This document shows positions 16,297 to 25,343 of a stretch of DNA of 64,000 bases, in pieces (position 1 is the first letter of the stretch; each line of letters begins with the position of its first letter). Source of the DNA: Planctomycetaceae bacterium (GTDB lineage: Bacteria; Planctomycetota; Planctomycetia; Planctomycetales; Planctomycetaceae); NCBI GenBank assembly GCA_018699955.1, contig JABISG010000116.1:1-64000 (forward strand). The letters are read 5' to 3'. Under the pieces are notes generated by a model. That model was not told the origin of the DNA. It worked only from the letters and a program-made list of their open reading frames with translations, and made no database searches. Both the position numbers and the translations under genes were made by a program.

Positions 16297-19200
16297 TTAT
16301 TTCAAGTTGGCCAAAAGTGTTTGCGCGTTTTTGGCTTCGGGGAAGTCGGCGTATTTTTCGATCACCGTCTTCAATTCTTGTCTTGCCAAGTCAACCTCTT
16401 TCAATTGAATGAAACATCGGGCTGCCTCGAAGTGACTCTTGGAAAGCCATTCGCGGTAATCCCCCTTGTCGGGGTACCCGGCGGCCGCTTCGAGAAAATG
16501 CTCGTAGGCTTCCTTGTATTTCTTTTCAGCGAACGCACACTCGCCCATCATGTATTTGCTTTTTGCAGCCGTCGGGCTGGTGGTGGCTTTGACGACTTCG
16601 GCAAATGCCTTCTTTGCCGGGTCGAACTGGTTTTGATTTTGATAGGCCAAGCCAAGTCCATAGCGGGCCTCGTTGATGTTGGGAAACTTGGGAAAGCCGC
16701 CAATCAGCGCTATGTATGATGTCTCGCTTTGCTTCCATTGTTTGAGGCCGGCAGCGCAGTCGCCGCTGCGGTAGAGCGCGTTGGCGTGAAACTTCGGTGC
16801 CTTGGCCGCAATCACAGCCGCGTACATTGGCAGGGCCTGATCGAACTTCGCTTGCTTGTAAAGACTTTCGCCGGCGAGAAAACGGCCTGGCATCAACAAT
16901 TCGCCCTTGGGAAACTGCTTCGCCTGTTCCTGAAATGCCGTCGCCGCTGCGGCGAATTGTTCCTGCTGGTACTGAACCCAACCCAGCTTGTGATACAGCT
17001 TCTCGCGCAGGTCCGGTTTCTTGGCGGACTTCAATCCGGCTGTGAATGCTTTGATCGCTTCGGCGGGCTGTTCTGAATTCTCCTGGAATTCACCGACGCG
17101 AAACCAACTCTCGGCGACAAGCGGACTGGTGGGGTGTTTGGTGACGAGTGCTACGAATGTGTCGGCCGCCTGTTTTTCCTGCTTGGAATCGAGATAGGCA
17201 AATGCCAGATCGTAGTGGAGGCTATCTGCTTGGGGGTAATCAGGTTTCTCTTTTAATAGCGCCGTGTACGTGGCGGCGGCGGGAGCGAATTGTTTCAGCG
17301 CCGCCTGGCATTTGCCCAGTGTGTGCCGCGCGGTGAATGCGTCCGGCGTTGTTGGTTTTCCTGCCAGATACTTTGTCAGGTCGGCAACGGCCTTGGGGTA
17401 ATCGGCCAATTGGTAGTAACTTCGTCCGCGCAAATAGAGTCCGCTGATGGCGACCTCGTGCTGCGGGAACTTCGTTAACAGCGCGGCGAATTCGGTTGTC
17501 GCCGTCTTCCAATCGGCCTTTTGAAAGAACGACAACCCGACTCCATATTGAGCCAACGGTGCCGTTTCGCTTTTGGGGAATGTGGCCACAACTTTTCGGT
17601 ACTGCGCGACGGCGTTGTCATACTTCTTGGCCGTCAGTTCGATTTCGCCCAGTTGGTAATAGCAGCGGTCGAGGAAAGTGCTCTTTGGGAATTGGCCGAC
17701 CAGTTTATTCAGTTCGACGGTTGCCGCGGGATCGGCTTTTTCGAGCCGCAGGCTGCGGGCGAGCAGATACAGCACTTCGTCTCCACGGTCCCATTTCGGA
17801 TTGGCAGCGAGCGCTGCCCGAAACGCCGGGATCGATTCCTTCGCCCGGCCTGCTTCGCTGTGACTGCGGCCGATCAACAGTTGCGCTTCGGCCAGTTGTG
17901 CGGGATCTTTCAACCCGGCGAGCGACGGGGTGAGGAACGCGATCGCCGGGTCGTACTTTTTGGTGGAATACAGGCAATAACCAATGCGGACCTGCGCGTT
18001 GGCAACCTTGTTGGACTTGGGATGCTCGGCCACCAAACGTCGATAGAGCGCTTCCGCTTTTGCGATGTCGGCGTTCTCGCCCAACAGTTGGCTTTCTGCA
18101 CCGAGGAACAACACTTCCGGCTTCAATTCGTGTTTAACGAATTCCTGATTGGCCAGAAATGTGGTGGCGTATTGGCGAGCGGCGGCATAGCCTTCAGCTT
18201 CCCAGGCGACAAACGTTGCCCGGTAGAGCGCTTCGGGGGCGCGGGCATGTTTGGCGTACTTTTGTGAAAAGTCGGCGTAGAGTTTTGCCGTTTGCGGACG
18301 TTGCGGCGGCTGTTCGTACAGCGCGTCAATGCGGGTGAAGGTCAGGTCGGGCAGAAACTCGCTGGTGGGAAAAGCGGCGATGGCGGCATTGAGAACGGGT
18401 ACAGCTTCGGCCGGCTTCTTCAATTGAATCAAAGTGCGTCCCAGCAAATAGGCCGCCTCAGCGGCTTCGGGCGATTTCTGTGTCACAACCGCTTGAAAAC
18501 TCTTCTGTGCTTGCGGAAACTGCTCGGCTCGAAAACGGCACTTGCCGGCTCCCAACAGCGCTGCGCCGATATAGCCACTTTCTTTGAATTTCGTCGGCAG
18601 CGATTCGTAAATGGCAGCCGCGTTAGGCAGCTTGTCTTGAGCTTGTAGCGACTGTGCTTGTCGCAAGAGAGCGAAATCAGCATACGGAGAATCTTTGACG
18701 GCGGCTGCGACCGCGAACAGTTTTTCCGCATCGACGAACTTTTCCTGAGAGTACAACGCCATCCCATGCCGCAGCCTGCATTCGTTCGCCCGCTCGTCTT
18801 TTGGAAACTTCGCAATGAATTGCTGAAAGGTTGTTGCCGCTTCGGCGTGTTGTTCCAGTTCGGCTTGTGTCGTTCCCAAACCGTAGAGCGCATCGGCCGC
18901 AAACGGGCTGCTCGCAAACTTTGCGACGACTTGCTGGTAAACGGGAATGGCCGCCTTCTTGTCGCCGGCGAGGTAAAGGCATTCGGCTTGGTAATAGGTC
19001 GCGTCGGCGATGCTGCCACTCTTGGCGTACTGTTGAGGTAACCGCAGGAATTCGGCAGCCGCTTTCTTGAATTCGGCAGCGGCTTTCTGTTGGTCGGCAG
19101 CCGCTTGCGATTTCGCCGCGACGGCATCAAAGCCGATGGCGATGTTGTAATGCGCCATGCCCAAATTGAATTGCGCCCGATCGCGCTGTTGAAACTGTGG

Positions 19201-19512
19201 ATACTTCTGCAGGATCTCGCGAAACGTTTTCGCTGCAACGTCGAATGTCTTCTGCCCGAACTGGCAGACACCCAGATTCAGATGCGCGCTGGCGAGCCGT
19301 TTGTCTTTGGGATACGCCTGGATGTACTTCGCCCACCGCGCGGCAGCCGGCACGTAGAGCTTCTTCTTCTGGAAGGCGAATGCGACGCTGTAATCGCGGG
19401 CGGCGGCCTTCTCGGCGTCAACATCCTGGGCCGATACGGGACCGGTGTCAAATGTTGACGACGCCAACAGAACCAGTCCGGCAAACACCCCGCATAGAAC
19501 ACGTCGCGACAT
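16297..19512 (-). CDS. Large exported TPR-repeat protein
   Basis: A 1071-residue periplasmic protein. It has a signal peptide (CGVFAGLVLLASSTFDTGPVSA) and then tetratricopeptide repeats almost to the end. Each repeat is about 34-37 residues with W/L/G/Y-A-F-P positions, for example AHLNLGVCQFGQKTFDVAAK, FPKSTFLDRCYYQLGEIELT and KYKEAYEHFLEAAAGYPDKG. The repeats belong to the YbgF/BamD (TolA-binding) style. GAGGGAAG lies before the ATG. It opens the operon with ExbB, ExbD and the PD40 protein; in proteobacteria YbgF/CpoB likewise accompanies the Tol motor. The likely role is a scaffold or adaptor in the periplasm. Confidence 0.88.
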   Translation of the reverse strand: MSRRVLCGVFAGLVLLASSTFDTGPVSAQDVDAEKAAARDYSVAFAFQKKKLYVPAAARWAKYIQAYPKDKRLASAHLNLGVCQFGQKTFDVAAKTFREILQKYPQFQQRDRAQFNLGMAHYNIAIGFDAVAAKSQAAADQQKAAAEFKKAAAEFLRLPQQYAKSGSIADATYYQAECLYLAGDKKAAIPVYQQVVAKFASSPFAADALYGLGTTQAELEQHAEAATTFQQFIAKFPKDERANECRLRHGMALYSQEKFVDAEKLFAVAAAVKDSPYADFALLRQAQSLQAQDKLPNAAAIYESLPTKFKESGYIGAALLGAGKCRFRAEQFPQAQKSFQAVVTQKSPEAAEAAYLLGRTLIQLKKPAEAVPVLNAAIAAFPTSEFLPDLTFTRIDALYEQPPQRPQTAKLYADFSQKYAKHARAPEALYRATFVAWEAEGYAAARQYATTFLANQEFVKHELKPEVLFLGAESQLLGENADIAKAEALYRRLVAEHPKSNKVANAQVRIGYCLYSTKKYDPAIAFLTPSLAGLKDPAQLAEAQLLIGRSHSEAGRAKESIPAFRAALAANPKWDRGDEVLYLLARSLRLEKADPAATVELNKLVGQFPKSTFLDRCYYQLGEIELTAKKYDNAVAQYRKVVATFPKSETAPLAQYGVGLSFFQKADWKTATTEFAALLTKFPQHEVAISGLYLRGRSYYQLADYPKAVADLTKYLAGKPTTPDAFTARHTLGKCQAALKQFAPAAATYTALLKEKPDYPQADSLHYDLAFAYLDSKQEKQAADTFVALVTKHPTSPLVAESWFRVGEFQENSEQPAEAIKAFTAGLKSAKKPDLREKLYHKLGWVQYQQEQFAAAATAFQEQAKQFPKGELLMPGRFLAGESLYKQAKFDQALPMYAAVIAAKAPKFHANALYRSGDCAAGLKQWKQSETSYIALIGGFPKFPNINEARYGLGLAYQNQNQFDPAKKAFAEVVKATTSPTAAKSKYMMGECAFAEKKYKEAYEHFLEAAAGYPDKGDYREWLSKSHFEAARCFIQLKEVDLARQELKTVIEKYADFPEAKNAQTLLANLK

Positions 19513-19759
19513 GAGACTTCCCTCTCATGGTGTGCGGATACGTCGAAGGCTCAACGGTAACCTCCTGTTCGTAGCGGCGGGTTCGATTCGCCAGGCCGGC
19601 CGGATTGAAGAAACAGCGCCGCGCGCGGCAAGCCATTTGTGACCGGTGCGACCGAGGAATCTCGACCGTCGCATCAATGTGCGCTGATAGTAACCTGCGT
19701 GGGATACGCACGCAAACGAATTGCTGGTTAAGAGAAGATCTGCAACGAGTTGTCGAAGC

Positions 19760-20437
19760 TCACTTGCCGCGCGCGTTGCCGTACAGCTCGACATGCAGAC
19801 GGGGCGAAATGCGATACCCGCGAGACGCAGCGAGTTCACCGAGCCATTCGGTTTTTTCGGCTAACGCCTCTGCCGTAATGGCCTGCGGCATCAGCCAGAC
19901 GTTCTCCCGCGCAATGGTGGGAAAGCGCGCGAGCCATCGCTCCACGTCATCGACGTCGCTTGGGTTGTCGATGACGAACTTTAGTTGATGGCGATAGTCG
20001 TTGCACAACTGTGTGATAATCTCGGCGTTGTCGCGCAGTCGTTCGTGCCGTTCGGCCCACACGCCCGACGTCGGCGTCGAGTTCGCCAGCTTGGGGCTGA
20101 TCGACATCAGGTCGGCTTCAACCGGGCGGCTGACAGTCCCCGCTGTTTCGATGGTGACAAAACAGCCGGCCCGTTTGAGCGCGGCGGTGAACGGCACAAC
20201 ATCCGGCTGCAATAACGGCTCGCCACCGGTGAGATCGACATGCTCGCAATCGAAACCAAGCACTTCTTCCAACACGTCCTGCCAACTTTGCTGATGGCCT
20301 TCGGGTTTCCACGAGGTGTACGGAGTATCGCAGAACCAGCATCGCAGGTTACAGCCGGTGGTTCGCACAAACACCGTCGGCGTGCCGGCAAACTCGCCTT
20401 CGCCCTGAATGGAATGAAACAACTCGGCAATTCGCAT
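19760..20437 (-). CDS. queE: 7-carboxy-7-deazaguanine synthase (QueE)
   Basis: A 225-residue radical-SAM enzyme that converts CPH4 to CDG in queuosine/7-deazapurine synthesis. The cluster-binding cysteines are Cys29, Cys33 and Cys36 (TGCNLRCWFCDTPYTSW), the CX3CX2C spacing. SIQGEGEFAGTPTVFVR at the N-terminus is diagnostic. DLTGGEPLLQ near residue 92 is the SAM-binding GGE motif. ISPKLANSTP near 133 is also family-typical. No other queuosine genes lie nearby. It is on the minus strand, upstream of the TPR operon with 247 bases between them in which I see nothing. The upstream side carries the hairpin repeat at 20464-20522. Confidence 0.93.
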   Translation of the reverse strand: MRIAELFHSIQGEGEFAGTPTVFVRTTGCNLRCWFCDTPYTSWKPEGHQQSWQDVLEEVLGFDCEHVDLTGGEPLLQPDVVPFTAALKRAGCFVTIETAGTVSRPVEADLMSISPKLANSTPTSGVWAERHERLRDNAEIITQLCNDYRHQLKFVIDNPSDVDDVERWLARFPTIARENVWLMPQAITAEALAEKTEWLGELAASRGYRISPRLHVELYGNARGK

Positions 20438-20463
20438 TGTTCTAACTCGGATGATTCAAGCTG

Positions 20464-20522
20464 GAAGCGCAAGCGAAGGATGATTCCAGGGCGATGCCAG
20501 CAGGCTCCTTCGCTTGCGCTTC
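20464..20522. repeat. Short MITE-like palindrome (small copy)
   Basis: GAAGCGCAAGCGAAGGA (20464-20480) is repeated exactly in inverted orientation at 20506-20522 around a 25-base core. The same arms, with outer bases AGAAGCCT, flank the 348-bp unit at 52734-53081, so the two are probably members of one non-autonomous family. Confidence 0.7.
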
Positions 20523-20541
20523 AGGCTTCTATACATGCAAT

Positions 20542-21297
20542 TCACACGCGGCGGGAAACCTGTTCCAATCCCTCCGCCACAAATCCAATTGCCCGCGCTG
20601 CCATGTGATTGAAGTAATCCCAACTATGTCCGCCCGCCGATGTTTTCAGATCAGACTCAAACAGGATGCCGCTCGAATTCAGTTTGCTCGCCAACCGTTC
20701 GACCCCTTCGAACCAATCGACGTCGGTCGGATCGCAAACGAGCAGTTGATGTCTCGGCCAGTTGAGCGGATGCAACTGCAGCGTCGCAGTTTCCTGGCGG
20801 GCGGCTTCCTTGTTGGCGAACATCTCATCGAGCGGCAAACCGTTTCCAATCCAATTGTGAAAATCGACAGCCGGCGATATCGCAGCAACCACGGGAAACT
20901 CCCGTGCATGACGGTAAGAGAGTTGCAGCGCCCCCTGTCCTCCCATGCTGATGCCTGTCAATCCGATTTGTGGCGGCGTCGCGCTCCAACGCTCCGCAAT
21001 GAACGGCACAACTCGTTCGTACAAATGCGCCAGCGGAGTCACTTCCGCGTCGAAATCATTGCAGATGATATCGGTCCACCAGGACCGTTGGCCGTGTGGG
21101 CAAATGCAGGGGAAACCGTGGCGTTCCAACTCTGCCGAAAAACTCGGGTTGTCTTTGAGTGTTTCGAGGCCATGTCCATGCAGGTGCAACACCACTCGCC
21201 CGCAATCGTTGGGGTTTAACGGTTCGTAGACGTCGGCCGTCTTGCCGGCGATTTCGACCTGTAACCATTTGCCGGCAATGTCGTTGGTTGTAGACAT
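20542..21297 (-). CDS. Alpha/beta-hydrolase esterase
   Basis: A 251-residue cytoplasmic hydrolase. The nucleophile elbow is GISMGG (near residue 113). A strand with HLHGHG near residue 40 supplies the oxyanion hole. An Asp in LLVCDPTDVDWFEG (near 188) and the His in SAGGHSWDYF (near 226) complete the triad. The layout is that of the S-formylglutathione-hydrolase/esterase D and prolyl-oligopeptidase-like family. No signal peptide is visible. The substrate cannot be told. It stands divergent from hpt. Confidence 0.82.
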   Translation of the reverse strand: MSTTNDIAGKWLQVEIAGKTADVYEPLNPNDCGRVVLHLHGHGLETLKDNPSFSAELERHGFPCICPHGQRSWWTDIICNDFDAEVTPLAHLYERVVPFIAERWSATPPQIGLTGISMGGQGALQLSYRHAREFPVVAAISPAVDFHNWIGNGLPLDEMFANKEAARQETATLQLHPLNWPRHQLLVCDPTDVDWFEGVERLASKLNSSGILFESDLKTSAGGHSWDYFNHMAARAIGFVAEGLEQVSRRV

Positions 21298-21404
21298 GGA
21301 CCATTCGGGATTCGTGCGGTTGCTTGCGCTGGCCGCCGGTTTCGTTAGAATGCGTGGAAGTTGAAACGGCGATCATACGCGAATGGTCAGCAAAGGGGAA
21401 TCGG

Positions 21405-21923
21405 TTGAAACGGCTGATTGAAGCAGACGACATTTCCAGAAAAGTGGTCGAGTTGGGGAAGCAAATTGCGATCGACTATCGCGATCGGCCGCTGACGATT
21501 CTGGGTGTTCTGACCGGCAGCATCGTGCTGCTGTCCGACTTGATTCGCGCGATCGATCTGCCGCTGAAAGTCGGACTGATTCAGGCTTCAAGCTATCGCG
21601 GTAAAACGACAACCGCGGGCGAACTCACCGTCAACACCGAACTCGTACCCGACATTGCCGACCGCGACGTGTTACTTGTCGATGACATTTTCGACACGGG
21701 TCAAACGCTGGATGCGCTCTCGAATTCTGTTGGGAAGATGAATCCCAGCAGCTTGCGTTCGGCCGTGCTGTTGTGGAAAGAGGGGCGGCGGCAGGTCGAT
21801 CGCACGCCCGACTATCATTGCTTCCGGATACCCGATGCATTTGTGGTCGGATACGGGCTGGACTACAACGACGAATACCGTCATCTGCCGTTTGTTGCCG
21901 CGCTGGAAGACGACGAACTCTGA
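21405..21923 (+). CDS. hpt: Hypoxanthine phosphoribosyltransferase
   Basis: A 172-residue purine-salvage enzyme that makes IMP/GMP from hypoxanthine/guanine and PRPP. The PRPP-binding motif LLVDDIFDTGQTL is intact, with GVLTGSIVLLSDLIR before it and the flexible-loop serine-tyrosine pair (ASSYRG). The start is a TTG at 21405, chosen because AAGGGG lies about 8 bases upstream and the protein then begins LKRLIEADDISRKV, as in relatives. An upstream TTG at 21324 would add 27 unrelated residues. It is alone on the plus strand. Confidence 0.9.
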   Translation: MKRLIEADDISRKVVELGKQIAIDYRDRPLTILGVLTGSIVLLSDLIRAIDLPLKVGLIQASSYRGKTTTAGELTVNTELVPDIADRDVLLVDDIFDTGQTLDALSNSVGKMNPSSLRSAVLLWKEGRRQVDRTPDYHCFRIPDAFVVGYGLDYNDEYRHLPFVAALEDDEL

Positions 21924-22101
21924 CGGTTTCTCTGCCAGTCTTGATTGAGACTCTGTCGCACGGCGAGACTCGGTATCAATCGGATGATTTTCCCGGAATC
22001 ATGACAGACGTGGGTAGAGTCCATTCGGTGACCCGACCTACAATTATGCGCTGACAGTTTAGAGCCAGGCGTTTAGCAGCGAGGCATCGCCCCGCGATCT
22101 G

Positions 22102-22126
22102 CACTGGCGACACGCCAGTGGCACCC
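22102..22126. repeat. Dispersed palindromic repeat, copy 2
   Basis: A perfect stem CACTGGCG-ACA-CGCCAGTG followed by GCACCC, in the leader upstream of bacterioferritin. It is preceded by a second common element (GCGAGGCATCGCCCCGC) that also accompanies the copies near 51470. Confidence 0.75.
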
Positions 22127-22188
22127 GTCAATTGGCGACAGACAACATATCATCGAATCAATACGCGAAATCCAACCGGGAGAGAACA

Positions 22189-22665
22189 ATGCAGGGCAAT
22201 CAGAAAGTTATTGACGCACTGAACGACGGGCTGACGATTGAATTGACAGCCATCAACCAGTACTTCGTCCAGTCCAAGATGTGTGCCAACTGGGGACTGA
22301 AGCGGTTGGCCGACAAACATTACCACGAGTCGATCGACGAAATGAAGCACGCCGAAGTGTTGATCGATCGCATTATCTTTCTGGAAGGCGTGCCGGAAAT
22401 TGCGCGATACGACGTCATTCGCGTCGGCAGCAACGTGAAAGAGCAATTCGAATTCGATCTGGTGTTGGAAACCAATGGCGTGCATGCCTACAACAAAGCG
22501 GTCGCGTTGTGCATTCAGGAGAACGATGGCGGCAGCCGCGATGCGATGGAGAAGCTGCTGGTCGATTCAGAAGAGCACGTCGATTGGCTCGAATCGCAGC
22601 TCGACCTGATTGATAAGGTCGGAATCGAGAACTATCTCATTACACAGGTGGGCGATGAAGCCTGA
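22189..22665 (+). CDS. bfr: Bacterioferritin
   Basis: A 158-residue iron-storage protein of the 24-mer ferritin family. The four-helix bundle begins MQGNQKVIDALNDGLTIELT. Di-iron ligands are visible as Glu in LTIELTAINQYF, ExxH in DEMKHAE, Glu in FDLVLETN, and ExxH in DSEEHVDW. The heme-ligating Met of Bfr could be the Met in HYHESIDEMKHAE or a neighbouring residue. The ATG at 22189 follows GGGAGA at good spacing. It is convergent with the ferredoxin gene 22632-22853, and the ends overlap by 34 bp. Confidence 0.93.
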   Translation: MQGNQKVIDALNDGLTIELTAINQYFVQSKMCANWGLKRLADKHYHESIDEMKHAEVLIDRIIFLEGVPEIARYDVIRVGSNVKEQFEFDLVLETNGVHAYNKAVALCIQENDGGSRDAMEKLLVDSEEHVDWLESQLDLIDKVGIENYLITQVGDEA

Positions 22666-22853
22666 CGTTGCCCGATGATGAGTTTTCGAATCGCACAATG
22701 GCAGGCGGTGCATCCAGAACCCGCGCCGGTGGCCTTCATCGCGTCGCGGACCGTTTCCATCGGTTCGATTGCCGCTGCGCTCTCGATATCGCCGTTTGTC
22801 ACTCGCAAGCAGTGACAGACGATTTTGTCGGAGAGTGGGGCAGTAGACAACAT
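22632..22853 (-). CDS. bfd: Bacterioferritin-associated ferredoxin (Bfd-like)
   Basis: A 73-residue [2Fe-2S] protein of the BFD-like domain family. The four cysteines sit as CHC near residue 13 (KIVCHCLRVTNGDIE) and CxxC near residue 50 (GSGCTACHCAIR), the pattern of Bfd, which reduces the bacterioferritin core so that iron can leave. It is convergent with bfr, with the final 34 bases shared. Coordinated but opposite orientation suggests opposed expression (storage versus release). Regulation by iron is expected from the family but no Fur box was identified. Confidence 0.88.
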   Translation of the reverse strand: MLSTAPLSDKIVCHCLRVTNGDIESAAAIEPMETVRDAMKATGAGSGCTACHCAIRKLIIGQRQASSPTCVMR

Positions 22854-23282
22854 GTCTGCGATTCCCGGGAAAACGATTGTGTCGGGGCTGAAATCCGCGG
22901 CAGGACGACGATGGAGTGAAACAGAGCGTTAGTGAGACTGAGTCTCAATTGCATATCAGTTTATCGGGATTCTGACCCCTGTCAACCAGCGATTTCTCCA
23001 TTTCCCCTGTTTTTTGGCGAATTTGACTGAGTTGTGAACGGCCCCATCGTGTGAGAGGCCCCGTAAATTCCCGCAAGTTTGACTCTCGCGATGGCAGTGT
23101 TGGCCCCGAAATCCGCCTTATCTTGCTCAATGTACGCAAGCATTGCTCTTCTGCTGTTGATAGAATGCCCCTCGGAAACGTCACGCCAGATTCCATCGAG
23201 TGAGATTCTGGACTCCTGACCGACCTTCCGCATTTTCCTTCGTCCTCGATTTCCTTGTCTCTCTTGGGAAGCCAAATCAACA
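22854..23282. other. Intergenic region upstream of the esterase gene
   Basis: No gene or RNA was recognised in these 429 bases. It must hold the promoters of bfd (minus) and of the large esterase gene (plus). Confidence 0.4.
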
Positions 23283-25313
23283 ATGCGAGAACAAATTGTG
23301 ACGCGACTTTCGATTGCGATTGCTTTCTTCACTGCGACAGGAATCGCTTGTGCCGATGGTCCTAGGGACAATATTCCGGAAAACGTTCGTCCCGTCCCCA
23401 GGGTCGGCATTGAAGTTTCAACCGAAGATCAGGCAGTACTCAAGGTGGGTCTGAAGGCGTTACAAGCACAAATCAAAACGCTGCAATCACGCCGAGATGC
23501 TCGCACGCAGAGTTTGTTACCCGACGTCGAAATCTATTATCGCGCGGTGCACGACGCGCTGGCCTATCGGGAATTCTTCAGCCCACGCGAAGTCGGCAAA
23601 GCGAAGGCGCTGCTTGGCATCGGCCAACAACGCGCCAATTTGCTGGCCGAAGGCAAGGCACCGTGGACGGAGGAAACGGGCTTGGTTGTGCGCGGTTATC
23701 GTTCCAAGCTCGACGGCACGGCACAACCTTACGGGTTGGTCGTACCTAAGTCGTACACCACGAGCGGCAAGAGTCGATTCCGCTGCGATATCTGGTTTCA
23801 CGGCCGAGGCGAGACGTTGAGCGAAGTGAACTTCATCGATTCCCGCGCGAAACAGGTTGGCCGCCTTTCCCCGCGCGACACAATCGTGCTGCATCCTTAC
23901 GGGCGTTATTCTAACGCGTTCAAGTTTGCCGGCGAAGTTGATGTGCTGGAAGCGCTGCAGTCGGTTCAGCAGAACTATCGGGTCGATGACGACCGCATCG
24001 CCGTCCGTGGGTTTTCGATGGGCGGTGCGGCTTGCTGGCAGTTCGCCGTCCATTACGCCGACCGCTGGTACGCCGCCAACCCGGGAGCCGGATTCTCCGA
24101 AACGCCCGAATTCCTGAAGTTCTTCCAGAAGGAGACGCTCAACCCCACCTGGTACGAACGCAAACTGTGGCACATGTATGACTGCACCGACTACGCCGTC
24201 AATCTGCTGCATTGCCCCACCGTTGCTTACAGCGGTGAATTGGACACACAGAAACAGGCGGCCGACATCATGGAGACTGCACTCGCCAAAGAGCGGATCG
24301 ACATGCTGCATATCATCGGACCGGGGACGAAGCATGCGATTCATCCCGACTCGGCTGTCGAAATCGATCGCCGCATGCAGAGCCTGGCGGAAGTGGGCCG
24401 AGAACGCACGCCGCGAGTCGTGCGGTTCACAACTTACACGCTCAAGTACAACCGCATGCATTGGGTGCAACTCGACGCGCTGGGCGAACACTGGAAAAAG
24501 GCGCGCGTCGATGCCAGCTTGACCGGACGTGGCGGAATTTCGTTGAGGACCGAGAATGTTGACGCACTCACGCTGTCGTTTCCGGCTGGCCGCAGTCCTT
24601 TGGGATTGCAACGCCCGGTCCCCATTTTGATCGACGGTGCAACCGTCACGGGACCGCGACCGAAGTCTGATCGTTCGTGGGAATGCCGCCTTGTTCGTGA
24701 CGGCGAGACCTGGAAAGTCAGCACTTCCCAGAGTGAAGGACTCCGCAAACAACACAACCTGCAAGGACCGATCGACGACGCGTTCATGGACTCGTTTGTG
24801 TTCGTCAGCCCAACGGGTACGACCAATAACGCAAATGCGCAGAAATGGTCGGCGGGCGAACTGGAACATGCCCGCGTGCATTGGCGCAAACAATTTCGCG
24901 GCGACGCACGCATTAAGAAGGACACCGAGATCACCGATGTCGACATTGCGTCGTCGAATCTGGTGTTATGGGGCGATCCCAGGAGCAACAAGTTGTTGGC
25001 GCGAATTGCCGATCGATTGCCGATCCAGTGGAACGAAAAAGAAATCGTCGTCGGCAAGAAGCGTTATTCCGCCGAGAATCATGCTTTGATTCTCATCTAC
25101 CCGAATCCGCTGAATCCCTCGCGTTATGTGGTTTTGAACAGCGGATTCACCTATCGGGAATTCGCGTATCTCAATAACGCCAGGCAAGTGCCGATGCTGC
25201 CCGACTGGGCCGTTGTTGATTTGCGCACGCCGCCGGGTAGTCAGTATCCCGGTAAGATTGTCGATGCCGACTTCTTTGGTGAGAAGTGGCAGTTGCGGGC
25301 ACCGCAAAAGTGA
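23283..25313 (+). CDS. Exported PHB-depolymerase-like esterase, large
   Basis: A 676-residue secreted protein with signal peptide (RLSIAIAFFTATGIACADG). The N-terminal 140 residues are helical. The catalytic domain has an alpha/beta-hydrolase fold: WFHGRGET near residue 165 (oxyanion), VRGFSMGGAACWQFA near 242 (nucleophile Ser), ELDTQKQA near 320 (acid region) and GTKHAIHPD near 350 (His). The C-terminal about 300 residues form a beta-rich segment (YTLKYNRMHWVQLDALGEHW) of unknown fold, followed by a segment resembling the end of prolyl-oligopeptidase-like planctomycete proteins. It is probably an extracytoplasmic esterase or peptidase. Confidence 0.8.
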   Translation: MREQIVTRLSIAIAFFTATGIACADGPRDNIPENVRPVPRVGIEVSTEDQAVLKVGLKALQAQIKTLQSRRDARTQSLLPDVEIYYRAVHDALAYREFFSPREVGKAKALLGIGQQRANLLAEGKAPWTEETGLVVRGYRSKLDGTAQPYGLVVPKSYTTSGKSRFRCDIWFHGRGETLSEVNFIDSRAKQVGRLSPRDTIVLHPYGRYSNAFKFAGEVDVLEALQSVQQNYRVDDDRIAVRGFSMGGAACWQFAVHYADRWYAANPGAGFSETPEFLKFFQKETLNPTWYERKLWHMYDCTDYAVNLLHCPTVAYSGELDTQKQAADIMETALAKERIDMLHIIGPGTKHAIHPDSAVEIDRRMQSLAEVGRERTPRVVRFTTYTLKYNRMHWVQLDALGEHWKKARVDASLTGRGGISLRTENVDALTLSFPAGRSPLGLQRPVPILIDGATVTGPRPKSDRSWECRLVRDGETWKVSTSQSEGLRKQHNLQGPIDDAFMDSFVFVSPTGTTNNANAQKWSAGELEHARVHWRKQFRGDARIKKDTEITDVDIASSNLVLWGDPRSNKLLARIADRLPIQWNEKEIVVGKKRYSAENHALILIYPNPLNPSRYVVLNSGFTYREFAYLNNARQVPMLPDWAVVDLRTPPGSQYPGKIVDADFFGEKWQLRAPQK

Positions 25314-25343
25314 GTCGAGGGGGCTGCAAAACCGCAAGCGGTG

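Noticed and set aside
23517-24893. A 458-codon antisense frame under the large esterase gene
   Set aside because: The plus-strand gene has a signal peptide and intact catalytic motifs; the antisense frame has none.
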